From assembly GCA_021414305.1 (NCBI GenBank), contig JAIOOS010000011.1, forward strand, positions 90,695 through 154,694: a stretch of 64,000 bases of DNA, written 5' to 3'. This stretch comes from Burkholderiales bacterium (GTDB taxonomy: Bacteria > Pseudomonadota > Gammaproteobacteria > Burkholderiales > Burkholderiaceae_C). This document shows, one piece after another, positions 15,076 through 24,505 of the stretch. The translations under genes and the position numbers were made by a program. The stretch's first letter is position 1, and the number at the start of each line of letters is the position of its first letter. The notes under the pieces are model-generated. The model did not search any database. It saw only the letters and a list, made by a program, of their open reading frames with translations, and was not told the DNA's origin.

Positions 15076-16386
15076 CCCGCTGGGCGCGTGGCGAGGCGTT
15101 AGGCGTGGGCTGCGATGCGTTAGCTTTGCTCCGCGTATGTCGGCTTGCCCTTTTCGTATCGAAGGCTTCGCGCCGTCGCGCAGCAGATCGCAGTAGTCCG
15201 CCCACTCCTGCATCATGTCGCGACGCTGCTGCAAAAACTCGGCTCGGTCATAGGCGCTGCCGAGCGGGCCGCTCTTCATGTGCGCAAGCTGCGCCTCGAC
15301 GACATCCGGAGCCACATTCAACCTCTCGACTATGAGGGTTCGCGCACTCGACCGGAAGCCGTGCGCGCTGTGCACATCCTTTCCATAGCCGAGCCGGCGC
15401 AGAGCTACGTTGATGGTGTTCTCACTCATGCACCGGCCTTGCCCGTGCAGACTGGGAAATACGTACTTGCCATGCCCTGTGAGCGGCCAAATCTCTCTCA
15501 ACAGCTCCACTGCCTGGCGCGAGAGCGGGACCACGTGGGGGCGACCGTTCTCCTTCCCGTATCGACTCCGCTTCATCTCTGCCGCAGCGATCGTCCAAGC
15601 TGCTGTTCCTTCAAGCTGGAGATGAGCCCACTGCATGGCGCGCAAGTTGCCAGGCCGCTGAAATGTCAGCGCCGAGAGTTGTAGTCCAATGCGCGTTACC
15701 AAGCTGCCTTGGTAGTCCGAAATTGCGCGTAACAGGAAGCCGAACTCCTGCGGTTCCACAATTGCAGCCATGTGTTTCACCAACACTGGTCTCAAGGCGC
15801 CTCGAAGGTCGGAGGCGGGATTTCGTTCGCAGCGTCCGGTCGCCACGCCGTAACGAAAAACCTGTCCGCACGATTGGCAGATGCTGTGCACGGTCTCGCG
15901 TACGCCCCGGGCTTCTACCCGCCGCAAGGTCTGAAGCAACATCGGCGCTGTCACTTCAGCCAACGGCTTGGAGCCGATCCATGGAAAGACGTCCTTTTGC
16001 AGACGTTCGAGCCATCTTGTCGCGTGCGGCACGCTCCACTCCGCGCGCTTGATGTCGAGAAACTCGAGCGCGACCGCCTCGAAGCTGTCGGCAGTAACGA
16101 CACTGACGGCCTTGGCCTCCTTCCGGGCAGCGCTCGGATCAACTCCCTGTGCCAGCAGCTTGCGAGCGGCGAGATGCTTTTCGCGAGCCTCTTTAAGGCT
16201 GACATTCGGCCAGACGCCAAAGGAAAGAAGCTTCTCGGATCCCGCAAAGTCGTAGGCGTACCGCCAGTACTTGGCGCCGTTTTCCTTCAACAGCAAAAAC
16301 AGGCCATGCCCATCCGAACGCTTCTTGGGTCCGTTGCCCAACGTCGCTTTCCTGATCGCGACTGCGGTGAGCTTGTTGGTTGCCAT
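15061..16386 (-). CDS. P4-type tyrosine integrase
   Basis: 441 residues. The N-terminal arm-binding domain of the DUF4102 type (about 1-100, with KKRSDGHGLFLLLKENGAKY) is followed by the SAM-like core-binding domain (about 105-195) and the catalytic domain (about 210-410). Catalytic residues: Arg in SALTFQRPGNLRAMQW, HVVPLSR, HGFRSSART (the His-x-x-Arg box), and the tyrosine in GSAYDRAEF. All key parts are present, so it may be functional. Its 3' end is formed by the tRNA-Lys fragment (final residues PLNP and stop), and its 5' end faces tRNA-Gly 175 bases away. No excisionase or other mobility gene is seen. Confidence 0.92.
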   Translation of the reverse strand: MATNKLTAVAIRKATLGNGPKKRSDGHGLFLLLKENGAKYWRYAYDFAGSEKLLSFGVWPNVSLKEAREKHLAARKLLAQGVDPSAARKEAKAVSVVTADSFEAVALEFLDIKRAEWSVPHATRWLERLQKDVFPWIGSKPLAEVTAPMLLQTLRRVEARGVRETVHSICQSCGQVFRYGVATGRCERNPASDLRGALRPVLVKHMAAIVEPQEFGFLLRAISDYQGSLVTRIGLQLSALTFQRPGNLRAMQWAHLQLEGTAAWTIAAAEMKRSRYGKENGRPHVVPLSRQAVELLREIWPLTGHGKYVFPSLHGQGRCMSENTINVALRRLGYGKDVHSAHGFRSSARTLIVERLNVAPDVVEAQLAHMKSGPLGSAYDRAEFLQQRRDMMQEWADYCDLLRDGAKPSIRKGQADIRGAKLTHRSPRLTPRHAPSGPLNP

Positions 16387-16390
16387 TGGG

Positions 16391-16434
16391 GGGTAACTTT
16401 GCCATAACTCAGCTCGGAGGGAGCCGAGTTACCC
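16391..16434. promoter_or_regulatory. Inverted repeat at the integrase 5' end
   Basis: GGGTAACT (16391-16398) and AGTTACCC (16427-16434) flank a second hairpin-forming stretch (GCTCGG...CCGAG) just upstream of the integrase start at 16386. Two further GGGGTA-like copies (near 16441 on the other strand and 16518) occur before the tRNA. This is a plausible integrase promoter/autoregulation or arm-binding region. Confidence 0.4.
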
Positions 16435-16477
16435 GGAATGTACCCCCTAATTTCGCTGGATGTCAAAAAACGGTCGC

Positions 16478-16554
16478 GGACTTAGCCGGACGAAAATTCG
16501 GCTTTCACGGGGCGTAGAGGGGTAAGAACCGGACCTTCGCGGACGTCTTTGGAC
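16478..16554. repeat. GGAC repeats at 10-base spacing between integrase and tRNA-Gly
   Basis: GGAC occurs at 16478 and 16488, and again at 16531, 16541 and 16551: two clusters, each with exact 10-base steps, all on one face of the helix. They lie between the integrase promoter and the CCA end of tRNA-Gly, where arm-type integrase binding sites of P4-like islands are expected. Confidence 0.5.
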
Positions 16555-16561
16555 GATGTCC

Positions 16562-16635
16562 TGGAGCGGGTGAGGGGAATCGAACCCCTGTATGAAGCTT
16601 GGGAAGCTGCCGTTCTGCCATTGAACTACACCCGC
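16562..16635 (-). tRNA. tRNA-Gly(TCC)
   Basis: A complete 74-base cloverleaf on the minus strand. Acceptor GCGGGTG (5', at 16635) pairs with CACCCGC, then discriminator T and encoded CCA (16564-16562). D-arm TAGTTCAATGGCAGAA, anticodon loop with TCC (CTTCCCA), and a T-arm with GGTTCGATTCC are all present. The integrase gene lies directly downstream of its 3' end in the same orientation, the arrangement usual for P4-type islands that insert in tRNA genes. The DNA to its right is core-like. Confidence 0.95.
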
Positions 16636-16657
16636 GCGCAGCGAGTTTACGAGATCC

Positions 16658-18223
16658 CTAGAGCTGCGACTCGATCGGCAGCAGGCCGAGGAACCACACG
16701 CCGAGTTTGCGCATCGCGCCGACCCCGGGCTCCTCGTCGTGCTTCACGACCCCCGTGGCCGTGTTCTCGATCCAGACGAGATGCGGCGCCGGCCCGGCCG
16801 ACTTCTCCACCCGCCAGGCCACCTGGTCGAGCGCCGCAAGAAGGCCGTCGGCGAGCGCGCGCGCCATCGGCTCGCTCTCGCAGACGACGCCGATCTCGGT
16901 ATTGAGCTGCGACGAGCGCGGGTCGAGGTTCAACGAGCCGATGAACACGGCCCGCCGGTCGAACACGAAGGTCTTGGCATGCAGGGAGGCGCTCGAGCTG
17001 CCCGTCTGCCGGTTCTTGCCCCGGGCGCGCTCGTACTCGATGGCGCCCGGCTTGAATTCGTACAGCCGGACGCCCCCGTCGAGCAGCGCCTCCCGGTAGC
17101 GCTTGTAGCCGGCATGCACCGCGCCAACGTCGGTCGCGGCGAGCGAGTTGGTCAGCACGGTGACCCGAACGCCCCGGGCGACGAGGCCGCGCAGCCAGGC
17201 GACGCCGGCATCGCCGGGAACGAAGTACGGCGAGACGATCAGCAGCTCGCTCTGCATCTGCCGGGCGATGACGCCGAGCTGCGGCAGCAGATGCCCATCG
17301 AGATCGTCCGGCGCGCGGCTCACCTTCTGCGGGTCGTCGACGACCAGGAGGGTCCGGCCCCAGAACAGGCCGTCGTTTCGCGCGGCCAGACGCTCGGCCA
17401 TCGTCGACCGGGCGCCGCTGACGTAGGGGCTCTCGCGCTGCGCCTCGACGAACGCGGCCAGCTCGGCGCGCAGCGCGTCCAGTCCCGCCGCCTTGCCCGA
17501 GCGCCCGGCCAGCGCCGCGATCGGAATCGACATCGGCGCGTTCCAGTAGGCGTCGAAGGCCTTCGACACCTCGGCCACGGCCGGGCCCATGGTTTCCACG
17601 TCGAGATCGCTGAACACCACGCCGCCGTGCGCATCGAAGTACTCGTCGCCGATGTTGCGCCCGCCCAGGACCGCGCGCTGGTTGTCGGCGACGAACGACT
17701 TGTTGTGCATGCGCCGGTTGACGCGCGAGAAGTCGGCCAGCATGCCCAGGCCGCGGAAGGCGCGCGAGGCGACCGGGTTGAACAGCCGGACCTCGATGTT
17801 CGGATGCGCGTCGAGGCTCAGCACGACCTCGTCGTTCGCCTTGGTGCCGACGTCGTCGATCAGGATGCGCACGCGCACGCCGCGGTCGGCGGCGCGCAGC
17901 AGCGCGTTGGCGAACAGCCGCCCGGTCAGGTCGTCGTGCCAGATGTAGTACTGCACGTCGAGCGAGCGCTCCGCGCGCTCGGCCAGGACCATGCGCACGA
18001 GCAGCGCGTCGACGCCGTTGGGCAGCGGCCGGAATCCGCTCTGCCCGGGGTGCGCCTTCAGCAGCTCGGCGGCCGATCGGCCCAGCGTGGTCGACGCGGT
18101 GTCCTCGAGCGCGCGCGACTCGGTGCGCTCGTATCCGGCGGGCAGGCTGGCGCAGCCGCCCATCAACAGCAGCACGACGATGGCGATCTGGCGCCGCAGG
18201 GTCAGGCGTTTCCGGCACTGCAT
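16658..18223 (-). CDS. Phospholipase D-family lipoprotein (cardiolipin synthase ClsC-like)
   Basis: 521 residues. A lipoprotein signal peptide ([12 protein letters not shown], cysteine near 24) places it in the envelope. Two HKD motifs are intact: [18 protein letters not shown] near 180 and [18 protein letters not shown] near 410, each HxKxxxxD followed by the GS/GG-N signature. PLD-family proteins with this layout transfer phosphatidyl groups, as ClsC makes cardiolipin, or act as phospholipases. It is monocistronic on the minus strand, 22 bases downstream of tRNA-Gly, and divergent from trmB with a 62-base gap. ClsC-like synthesis is the most likely role, but no ymdB partner is present, so the substrate is uncertain. 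Confidence 0.85.
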   Translation of the reverse strand: MQCRKRLTLRRQIAIVVLLLMGGCASLPAGYERTESRALEDTASTTLGRSAAELLKAHPGQSGFRPLPNGVDALLVRMVLAERAERSLDVQYYIWHDDLTGRLFANALLRAADRGVRVRILIDDVGTKANDEVVLSLDAHPNIEVRLFNPVASRAFRGLGMLADFSRVNRRMHNKSFVADNQRAVLGGRNIGDEYFDAHGGVVFSDLDVETMGPAVAEVSKAFDAYWNAPMSIPIAALAGRSGKAAGLDALRAELAAFVEAQRESPYVSGARSTMAERLAARNDGLFWGRTLLVVDDPQKVSRAPDDLDGHLLPQLGVIARQMQSELLIVSPYFVPGDAGVAWLRGLVARGVRVTVLTNSLAATDVGAVHAGYKRYREALLDGGVRLYEFKPGAIEYERARGKNRQTGSSSASLHAKTFVFDRRAVFIGSLNLDPRSSQLNTEIGVVCESEPMARALADGLLAALDQVAWRVEKSAGPAPHLVWIENTATGVVKHDEEPGVGAMRKLGVWFLGLLPIESQL

Positions 18224-18285
18224 CTTCGTTTCTCCGCGTTCGAGCCAGCCCTACCATTGGACTCCAGACCGGCCCCGACCCCACC

Positions 18286-18987
18286 ATGACGGCACCGCCC
18301 GCCGAAGACCCCGTTTCCCCTGCCCGCCGCCCGATCCGCAGCTACGTCGTCCGGCCGGGCCGGATGGGCCCCGGCCAGGCCCGCGCCCTCGCCGAGCTGG
18401 GGCCGCGCTTCGTGCTGCCGTTCAGCGCAGCGCCGGTCGACTTCGGCCTCGCCTTCGGCCGGCGCGCGCCGCTGGTGCTCGAGATCGGCTTCGGCATGGG
18501 CGACGCCACGGCGACCATCGCGGCGGCGCGGCCCGAGACCGATTTCCTCGGCATCGAGGTCCACCCGCCCGGCGTCGGCGCGCTGCTCAAGCGCATCGGC
18601 GAGCTCGGCCTCACGAACCTGCGCATCGTCCAGCACGACGCGGTCGAGGTGCTCGAGCACATGGTCGCGCCCGGGTCGCTGGCCGGCGTGCACGTCTTCT
18701 TTCCCGACCCGTGGCACAAGCTGCGCCATCACAAGCGGCGGCTGGTCCAGCCCGACTTCGTGCGCCTGCTCGCCAGCCGGCTCGCCCCGGGTGCGACGCT
18801 GCACTGCGCCACCGACTGGGAGCACTACGCGCTGCAGATGCTGGAGGTGCTTTCGGCCGAGGCCGGCCTGCGCAACACGAGCAGCGGCTTCGCCGAGCGG
18901 CCGGCGCTGCGGCCGCTGACCAAGTTCGAGAACCGCGGCCTCGGCCTCGGCCACGGCGTCTGGGACCTGGTGTTCGAGAAGCGCTGA
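18286..18987 (+). CDS. trmB: tRNA (guanine-N7-)-methyltransferase TrmB
   Basis: 233 residues. The SAM-binding motif is [10 protein letters not shown], and the family signature [16 protein letters not shown] contains the catalytic Asp. The C-terminal TKFENRG segment is also typical. It methylates G46 in the variable loop of many tRNAs, in the cytosol. About 45 residues before the first conserved motif match the variable N-terminus of proteobacterial TrmB. It converges on uppP with only 14 bases between the stops. Confidence 0.96.
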   Translation: MTAPPAEDPVSPARRPIRSYVVRPGRMGPGQARALAELGPRFVLPFSAAPVDFGLAFGRRAPLVLEIGFGMGDATATIAAARPETDFLGIEVHPPGVGALLKRIGELGLTNLRIVQHDAVEVLEHMVAPGSLAGVHVFFPDPWHKLRHHKRRLVQPDFVRLLASRLAPGATLHCATDWEHYALQMLEVLSAEAGLRNTSSGFAERPALRPLTKFENRGLGLGHGVWDLVFEKR

Positions 18988-19001
18988 GGGCCGCAGGCGC
19001 G

Positions 19002-19823
19002 TCAGGCGTGCCAGTCGACCCAGCCGAACCAGGCCGTCGCCAGGACGACGATGCCGAAGGCGATGCGGTACCAGGCGAAGACGACGAAGGTGTGGGTCGC
19101 GATGTAGCGCAGCAGCCAGCGCACGCACACCCACGCGGCGAGGAAGGAGAAGACCAGGCCGACGGCGAACAGCGGCAGGTCGGCCATCGAGAGCAGCGCC
19201 CTCTCCTTCCACAGGCTGTACGCGCCAGCGCCGATCAGGGTCGGAATGGCGAGGAAGAAGCTGAACTCGGTCGCGGCCTGGCGGCTCAGGCCGAACAGCA
19301 TGCCGCCGATGATGGTCGAGCCCGAGCGGCTGGTGCCGGGAATCAGCGCCAGGCACTGCGCCAGGCCGACCGCGAGCGCGTCGACCGGCCGCATCGCGTC
19401 GACCGTCTCGATGCGCGGCTTCATCGTCCGGCGCTCGGCCCAGAGGATGATGAAGCCGCCGACGATGAACGCCGTCGCCACCACGACCGGCGTGAACAGG
19501 TGCGCCTTCACCGCCTTGCCGAACAGCAGGCCGAGCACCACCGCCGGCACGAAGGCGATGGCGATGTTGATCGCGAAGCGGCGCGCCCGCAGGTCGCTGC
19601 CGAGTCCGGCCAGGGTCTCGGCGAGGCGCTGCTTGTAGATGATCATCACCGCGAAGATCGCGCCGGTCTGGATCGCGATCTCGAACACCTTGCTCTTCTC
19701 GTCGGTGAAGCCGAGCAGCGAGCCGGCGAGGATCAGGTGGCCGGTGCTGGAGATGGGCAGGAACTCGGTCAGTCCCTCGACGATGCCCATCAGGGCGGCC
19801 CTGACGAGCAGCATCAGATCCAA
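19002..19823 (-). CDS. uppP: Undecaprenyl-diphosphatase UppP (BacA)
   Basis: 273 residues, a multi-pass inner-membrane protein. The two signature motifs are present: [16 protein letters not shown] near the N-terminus, and [10 protein letters not shown] near 160 with the catalytic Arg and Ser. The enzyme dephosphorylates undecaprenyl diphosphate so the carrier can be reused for peptidoglycan and O-antigen building; overproduction is known to give bacitracin resistance. About eight hydrophobic segments and the length fit the family. It is a single gene between trmB and a lipoprotein gene. Confidence 0.97.
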   Translation of the reverse strand: MDLMLLVRAALMGIVEGLTEFLPISSTGHLILAGSLLGFTDEKSKVFEIAIQTGAIFAVMIIYKQRLAETLAGLGSDLRARRFAINIAIAFVPAVVLGLLFGKAVKAHLFTPVVVATAFIVGGFIILWAERRTMKPRIETVDAMRPVDALAVGLAQCLALIPGTSRSGSTIIGGMLFGLSRQAATEFSFFLAIPTLIGAGAYSLWKERALLSMADLPLFAVGLVFSFLAAWVCVRWLLRYIATHTFVVFAWYRIAFGIVVLATAWFGWVDWHA

Positions 19824-19890
19824 CGGTTTCTCCTCGCGGCAAAGGCCGGCATGTTAGCCGTGCGCGATGTACCGGAAGTGAACGCCGGGC

Positions 19891-20481
19891 TCAGCGAACC
19901 AGCGGCTGCAGCGCGATCTCGATGCCGCTCGAGGTGACGCGCAGGTCGCCCGGCCGCAGGCCCCGGCCCTCGAGCGCGGCCACGTCCTTCGGCCGCAGCG
20001 TGTACAGCACCTGGTCCTCGAGCAGACCGCGGGCGAGCGGCTTGCCCAGCCGGTCGAGCTGGCGCTGCCAGCTCGAGGGCAGGCCGTCGATGACGAAGCG
20101 CTCCACCCGCACGTCGACCAGGCGGATCGTGTTGTCACTCGGCTCGAAGCGCAGCCCCTCGCTCACCAGCAACGAGCCGGCCAGGCGAGCGGCGATCGCA
20201 CTGCCGCCGCTGGCGCGCAGCGCCACCTCGACGCTGATGCGGTTGCTGTCGGGCTGCAGGCCGACGCGCGGCGAGTCGAGGGTGAGATCGATCGCGTCGA
20301 GCACCCGCTTGTCGACCGGAAAGCGGCGCGCGACCATCTCCTGCAGCCGATCCTGCGACAGCTCGATCGTCCGCGGGCCGAAGCTGCCCACGCACCCCGT
20401 GAGCGCAACCGCGGCGCCGCCTATCAGGGCGAGAAACGCGGACCTGCGGGCCCGGTCGGGTCCACCTGGAGCCTGGCTCAT
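19891..20481 (-). CDS. DUF1439-like outer-membrane lipoprotein
   Basis: 196 residues. A lipobox (VALTGC) follows a hydrophobic stretch after an RRSAF start. The mature part resembles the DUF1439/YceB family: an opening ISLSQ-like segment ([20 protein letters not shown]), alternating beta strands ([20 protein letters not shown]), and a C-terminal helix with strand. These proteins have a BPI/lipid-binding-like fold, and their role is not established. The start ATG overlaps the nadE stop (ATGA), so it is translated behind nadE. Confidence 0.75.
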   Translation of the reverse strand: MSQAPGGPDRARRSAFLALIGGAAVALTGCVGSFGPRTIELSQDRLQEMVARRFPVDKRVLDAIDLTLDSPRVGLQPDSNRISVEVALRASGGSAIAARLAGSLLVSEGLRFEPSDNTIRLVDVRVERFVIDGLPSSWQRQLDRLGKPLARGLLEDQVLYTLRPKDVAALEGRGLRPGDLRVTSSGIEIALQPLVR

Positions 20482-22523
20482 GCGTCGGGCACCGTGTCGA
20501 GATCGTCCAGCCACACGGTGGCTTCCGAATCGCTCGGCGCGCGCCAGTCGCCGCGCGGCGAGAGCGACCCGCCCGAGCCGACCTTGGGCGCGTTGGGCAC
20601 GCACGTGCGCTTGAACTGGCTGGTCTTGAAGAAGCGGTAGAGGAAGTTGCGCAGGTGCTTCTTGATCTCGGCGAGCGAGTAGGTGTCCTGCCAGGCGGTC
20701 CAGGCGAGGAAGGCGACCTTGCTCGGCGCGTAGCCGAAGCGCAGCACCTGGTGCAGGTGGAAGTCCTGCAGCTCGTACGGGCCGACCGCGTCTTCGGAGC
20801 TCTGCGCCGGCTTCTCGCTCGCATCGCCGGGCACCAGCTCCGGGCTGACCTCGGTGGCGGCGATCTCCTCGAGCACCCGGCTCGCCTCGGCCGGGAGCGA
20901 ACCGTTGCCCGCGACCCAGCGCACCAGGTGCTTCACCAGCGTCTTCGGCACGCTGGCGTTGACGTTGTAGTGCGACATGTGGTCGCCGACGCCGTAGGTG
21001 CTCCAGCCGAGCGCGAGCTCGCTCAGGTCGCCGGTGCCGACGACGATGCCGCCGTGCAGGTTCGCGAGGCGGAACAGGTGGCTGGTGCGCTCGCCGGCCT
21101 GCACGTTCTCGAAGGTGATGTCGTACTCGGCCTTGCCTTCGGCGTAGGGATGGCCGATGTCGGCGAGCATCTGCCGGCAGCTCGGCCGGATGTCGATCTC
21201 GCCAGCGCTGCAGCCCACCGCCGCCATCAGCCGCCGCGCCTGGTCGAGGGTGCGGGTGCTGGTGGCGAAGCCAGGCATCGTCCAGGCGAGCACGTTCGCC
21301 CGCGGCAGGCCGAGCAGGTCCATCGCCCGCGCGCAGACGAGCAGCGCGTGGGTGGAGTCGAGCCCGCCGGAGACGCCGATCACGACCTTGTCGATGCCGC
21401 TCGCCGAGAGCCGCTGCACCAGCGCCTGCACCTGGATGCTGTAGACCTCGGCGCAGCGCTCGTCGCGCTTGGCCGGATCGCTCGGCACGTAGGGAAAGCG
21501 CTCGACCTTGCGGCGCAGGGCCAGGGTGTCCGCCTCCGGCACGGGCAGCTCGAAGCCGACCGTGCGAAAGCCTTCGAGCTCGGCCTTGAAGCGGCCGACC
21601 GACTGGCCGAAGGTGTTCTGCCGCATGCGCTCTCGCGAGACCCGCTCCAGATCGACGTCGGCGGCGATGAAGTGGGCGCCGTTGACGAAGCGTTCCGACT
21701 CGGCGAGCAGCTCGCCGGCCTCGTAGATCAGCGCCTGGCCGTCCCACGCCATGTCGGTGGTCGACTCGCCGACGCCGGCCGAGGTGTAGAGACACGCCGC
21801 CTGGCAGCGCGCCGACTGCTGGCCGACGAGCTGGTGCCGGTAGTCGGCCTTGCCGATCGTGATGTTCGAAGCCGAGAGGTTGACCAGCACGGTGGCGCCT
21901 GCCATCGCCGCCAGCGTCGAGGGCGGGATCGGCACCCAGAGGTCTTCGCAGATCTCGACGTGCAGGCGCAGCAGCGGCTGGTTGCTCGCCTCGAAGATCA
22001 GCGCGTTGCCGAAGGGCACGGTCTCGCCGCCTATCGTCACTTCGCGCGACAGCGCGTTGTCGGCGGCGGTGAACTGGCGCGCCTCGTAGAACTCGCCGTA
22101 GTTCGGCAGGTAGCTCTTGGGGGCGACGCCGAGGACCCGGCCGCCGGAAACGACCGCCGCGCAGTTGAAGAGCAGGTGGTCGACGCGCAGCGGCACCCCG
22201 ACGATGGCCGTCACCGGAATCCGCGCCGTCGCCTCGGCCACCTGGGCCAGCGCCGCCTCACAGGCGTCGAGCAGCGCCCGCTGGTGGAACAGGTCGTCCG
22301 AGGTGTAGGCTGCCAGGCCCAGTTCCGGCAGGGCGACGACCGAGGCGCCCTCGGCGGCAACGCGCTCGAGCATGGCGATCGTCTCGGCGGCATTGAAGGC
22401 AGGGTCGGCGACGCGGATGCGCGGCACCGCGACGGCGACCCGGACGAAATCGTGACGGTAGGGATGGTGGAACGGCAGCGTCTGCTTCACCGTGCGAGCG
22501 CCTCCTTGGCTGGCGAGCATCAT
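20478..22523 (-). CDS. nadE: Glutamine-dependent NAD(+) synthetase
   Basis: 681 residues. The N-terminal nitrilase-type glutaminase domain (about 25-290) has the triad Glu ([11 protein letters not shown]), Lys ([12 protein letters not shown]) and Cys (HVEICEDLW). The C-terminal synthetase domain (about 340-650) carries the ATP pyrophosphatase loop [14 protein letters not shown]. It makes NAD from deamido-NAD, ATP and glutamine, with ammonia channelled between the domains. The long two-domain form is complete. The start may instead be one of the next Met/Val codons, as the first 20 residues are not conserved. It is divergent from the TetR gene. Confidence 0.96.
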   Translation of the reverse strand: MMLASQGGARTVKQTLPFHHPYRHDFVRVAVAVPRIRVADPAFNAAETIAMLERVAAEGASVVALPELGLAAYTSDDLFHQRALLDACEAALAQVAEATARIPVTAIVGVPLRVDHLLFNCAAVVSGGRVLGVAPKSYLPNYGEFYEARQFTAADNALSREVTIGGETVPFGNALIFEASNQPLLRLHVEICEDLWVPIPPSTLAAMAGATVLVNLSASNITIGKADYRHQLVGQQSARCQAACLYTSAGVGESTTDMAWDGQALIYEAGELLAESERFVNGAHFIAADVDLERVSRERMRQNTFGQSVGRFKAELEGFRTVGFELPVPEADTLALRRKVERFPYVPSDPAKRDERCAEVYSIQVQALVQRLSASGIDKVVIGVSGGLDSTHALLVCARAMDLLGLPRANVLAWTMPGFATSTRTLDQARRLMAAVGCSAGEIDIRPSCRQMLADIGHPYAEGKAEYDITFENVQAGERTSHLFRLANLHGGIVVGTGDLSELALGWSTYGVGDHMSHYNVNASVPKTLVKHLVRWVAGNGSLPAEASRVLEEIAATEVSPELVPGDASEKPAQSSEDAVGPYELQDFHLHQVLRFGYAPSKVAFLAWTAWQDTYSLAEIKKHLRNFLYRFFKTSQFKRTCVPNAPKVGSGGSLSPRGDWRAPSDSEATVWLDDLDTVPDA

Positions 22524-22563
22524 GGCATGCGCTCGGCCGGGGCGCCCGGGCGATCGGATACAT

Positions 22564-22583
22564 TACTGACCGCCCAGTCAGTA
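22564..22583. promoter_or_regulatory. TetR-type operator
   Basis: TACTGAC (22564-22570), six bases and GTCAGTA (22577-22583) form a perfect inverted repeat that ends 9 bases before the TetR start codon and lies between nadE and the efflux operon. Size and placement fit the binding site of a TetR repressor that controls its own operon. The site is so close to the ATG that binding should block transcription or early elongation. Confidence 0.75.
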
Positions 22584-22592
22584 CCCTACCCC

Positions 22593-23306
22593 ATGACCCT
22601 GCGAGCCCCTCTGCCGGCGGCCGTTCCCACCGCCCTTCGCCAGCGCCGCAAGGAGGCGCGGCCCCAGGAGCTGCTCGATGCCGCCCTCGACCTGTTCGTC
22701 GAGAAGGGCTTCGCCGCGACCCGTTCCGAGGAAGTCGCCACCCGCGCCGGCGTCTCCAAGGGCACCCTGTACCTCTACTACCCGAGCAAGGAAGACCTGC
22801 TCAAGGAAGTGATCCGCCACAACGTGGTGAACCAGATCGCCGAGGGCATGGAGATCGTTCGCGCCTTCGAAGGCAGCGCTTCCGAGCTGCTCGCCTACGT
22901 GTTGCGCCTGTGGTGGGAACGGGTCGGCGAGACCCGCGCCTCGGGGATCCTGAAGCTGATGATGTCCGAGGTGCGCAACTTCCCCGAGATCGCCCAGTTC
23001 TGGATCGACGAGGTGATCTCGCCGGCGCACCGGATGATCGCCGGGATCGTGGAGCGCGGCATCGACGGCGGCGAGTTCCGGCCGGTCAACGTCGAGAACG
23101 CCGTTCACGCCCTGATCGCGCCGCTGCTGTTCCTGGTGATGAACAAGCATTCGCTCGGCGCCTGCGTCGCCAGCGCGAGGCTCGATCCCAAGGCGGTGAT
23201 CGACGCCCAGGTCGACCTGGTGCTGCATGGCCTGCAGACGGCGGCCGCCAAGCCGGAGGCCTTGCCCGCCCGGCCGGCGCGCAAGGCCGCGGGGAGCCGG
23301 CGATGA
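22593..23306 (+). CDS. TetR/AcrR-family repressor of the RND operon
   Basis: 237 residues. The N-terminal TetR DNA-binding domain (about 22-70) has its helix-turn-helix at about 45-64 (SEEVATRAGVSKGTLYLYY). The C-terminal ligand domain is helical, with a YcfQ/TtgR-like length and an Ala/Arg-rich tail. Its stop overlaps the start of the adaptor gene (ATGA), so repressor and pump share one message, and the palindrome just upstream is the likely operator. A hydrophobic toxic compound would be expected to relieve repression. Confidence 0.92.
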   Translation: MTLRAPLPAAVPTALRQRRKEARPQELLDAALDLFVEKGFAATRSEEVATRAGVSKGTLYLYYPSKEDLLKEVIRHNVVNQIAEGMEIVRAFEGSASELLAYVLRLWWERVGETRASGILKLMMSEVRNFPEIAQFWIDEVISPAHRMIAGIVERGIDGGEFRPVNVENAVHALIAPLLFLVMNKHSLGACVASARLDPKAVIDAQVDLVLHGLQTAAAKPEALPARPARKAAGSRR

Positions 23307-24493
23307 AGCGCTGGCAGCGCTGGACGATTCCGGTCGTCGTCGTCGCCGTGCTCGGCGGCTTCGTCGCCCGGGCGCTCATCGCCAAGAAGAACGAGCAGGC
23401 GGCGCAGACGGCGCCGGCCAAGCCGGCAGGCGGTCTCGACCTCGCGCCCGGCGACCTGGTCGTGGCCAGAAGCGTCGACCTGCCGCGCACCCTCGAGATC
23501 TCGGGCGGGCTGAAGGCGGTCAACAGCGCCGTCATCCGCGCCCGGGTCGCCGCCGAGGTGAAGTCGCTGACCGTGCGCGAGGGCGACAAGGTCCAGGCCG
23601 GCCAGGTGCTCGGCCAGCTCGACACGACCGAGCTCGAGCTGAAGCTGAAGCAGGCCGAGCAGACCGCCTCATCGACCAAGTCGCAGCTCGACATCGCCAC
23701 CCGGGCGCTGGAGAACAACCGCGCCCTGGTGGCGCAGGGCTTCATCTCCGCCACCGGCCTCGAGACCTCGATCTCGAACGAGGCTGGCGCGCGCGCCAGC
23801 TACGACGCCGCGCTATCGGCCGTCGCCCTGGCGAGGAAGAGCCGCAACGACGCGACCCTGGTCGCGCCGATCTCCGGGCTGGTGGCGCAGCGGATGGCGC
23901 AGGCCGGCGAGCGGGTGGCGATCGACACCAAGCTGGTCGAGATCGTCGACCTCGCGCAGATCGAGGTCGAAGCCGCCCTGGCGCCCGACGACGTGGCGGC
24001 GCTGACCATCGGCCGCAGCGCGACGCTGCAGGTCGACGGCATCGCCGCGCCGGTGACGGCCCGGGTCGCGCGCATCAACCCGAGCGCCCAGGCCGGCACC
24101 CGGGCGATCATGGTCTACCTCGCGGTCGAGCCCCAGCCGGCGCTCCGCCAGGGCCTGTTCGCCCGCGGGACGATCGAGCTCGACCGCAAGCGGGCCCTCG
24201 CCCTGCCGCTTTCGACGGTGCGCACTGACCAGGCGCGGCCGTACGTGATGCTGGTCAAGGACGGTCGCGCCGCGGCCACGCCGGTCCTGCTCGGCGCGCG
24301 CGGCACGATCGGCGGCGAGCCCTGGGTCGAGATCACGAGCGGCCTCGGCGAAGGCGCGCAGGTGCTCGGCGCCAGCACCGGCGTCGTCCGCGACGGCACG
24401 CCGGTGCGCCTCTCGGCGCAGCCCGCCGCCGTGCCCGCCTCGGCGATCGTTCCGGCGGGCGCCGTCGCCGTGGGCGCGTCGGCGCCGCGCTGA
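23303..24493 (+). CDS. RND efflux periplasmic adaptor (membrane fusion protein)
   Basis: 396 residues. An N-terminal uncleaved anchor (IPVVVVAVLGGFVARALI) is followed by a barrel-sandwich lipoyl half (VKSLTVREGDKVQAGQVLGQLD), a short coiled-coil hairpin (about 115-165), the second lipoyl half (DATLVAPISGLVAQRMAQAG) and beta-barrel domains. It bridges the inner-membrane RND pump and the outer-membrane channel. It overlaps the TetR gene by four bases and precedes the pump by 12 bases. Confidence 0.93.
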   Translation: MKRWQRWTIPVVVVAVLGGFVARALIAKKNEQAAQTAPAKPAGGLDLAPGDLVVARSVDLPRTLEISGGLKAVNSAVIRARVAAEVKSLTVREGDKVQAGQVLGQLDTTELELKLKQAEQTASSTKSQLDIATRALENNRALVAQGFISATGLETSISNEAGARASYDAALSAVALARKSRNDATLVAPISGLVAQRMAQAGERVAIDTKLVEIVDLAQIEVEAALAPDDVAALTIGRSATLQVDGIAAPVTARVARINPSAQAGTRAIMVYLAVEPQPALRQGLFARGTIELDRKRALALPLSTVRTDQARPYVMLVKDGRAAATPVLLGARGTIGGEPWVEITSGLGEGAQVLGASTGVVRDGTPVRLSAQPAAVPASAIVPAGAVAVGASAPR

Positions 24494-24505
24494 GGCCACT
24501 CGCTC

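Noticed and set aside
15061..15110. Second complete tRNA (Lys) at the integrase end
   Set aside because: Only the 3' half from the anticodon loop is present; D-arm and 5' acceptor strand are missing, so it is an attachment-site fragment.
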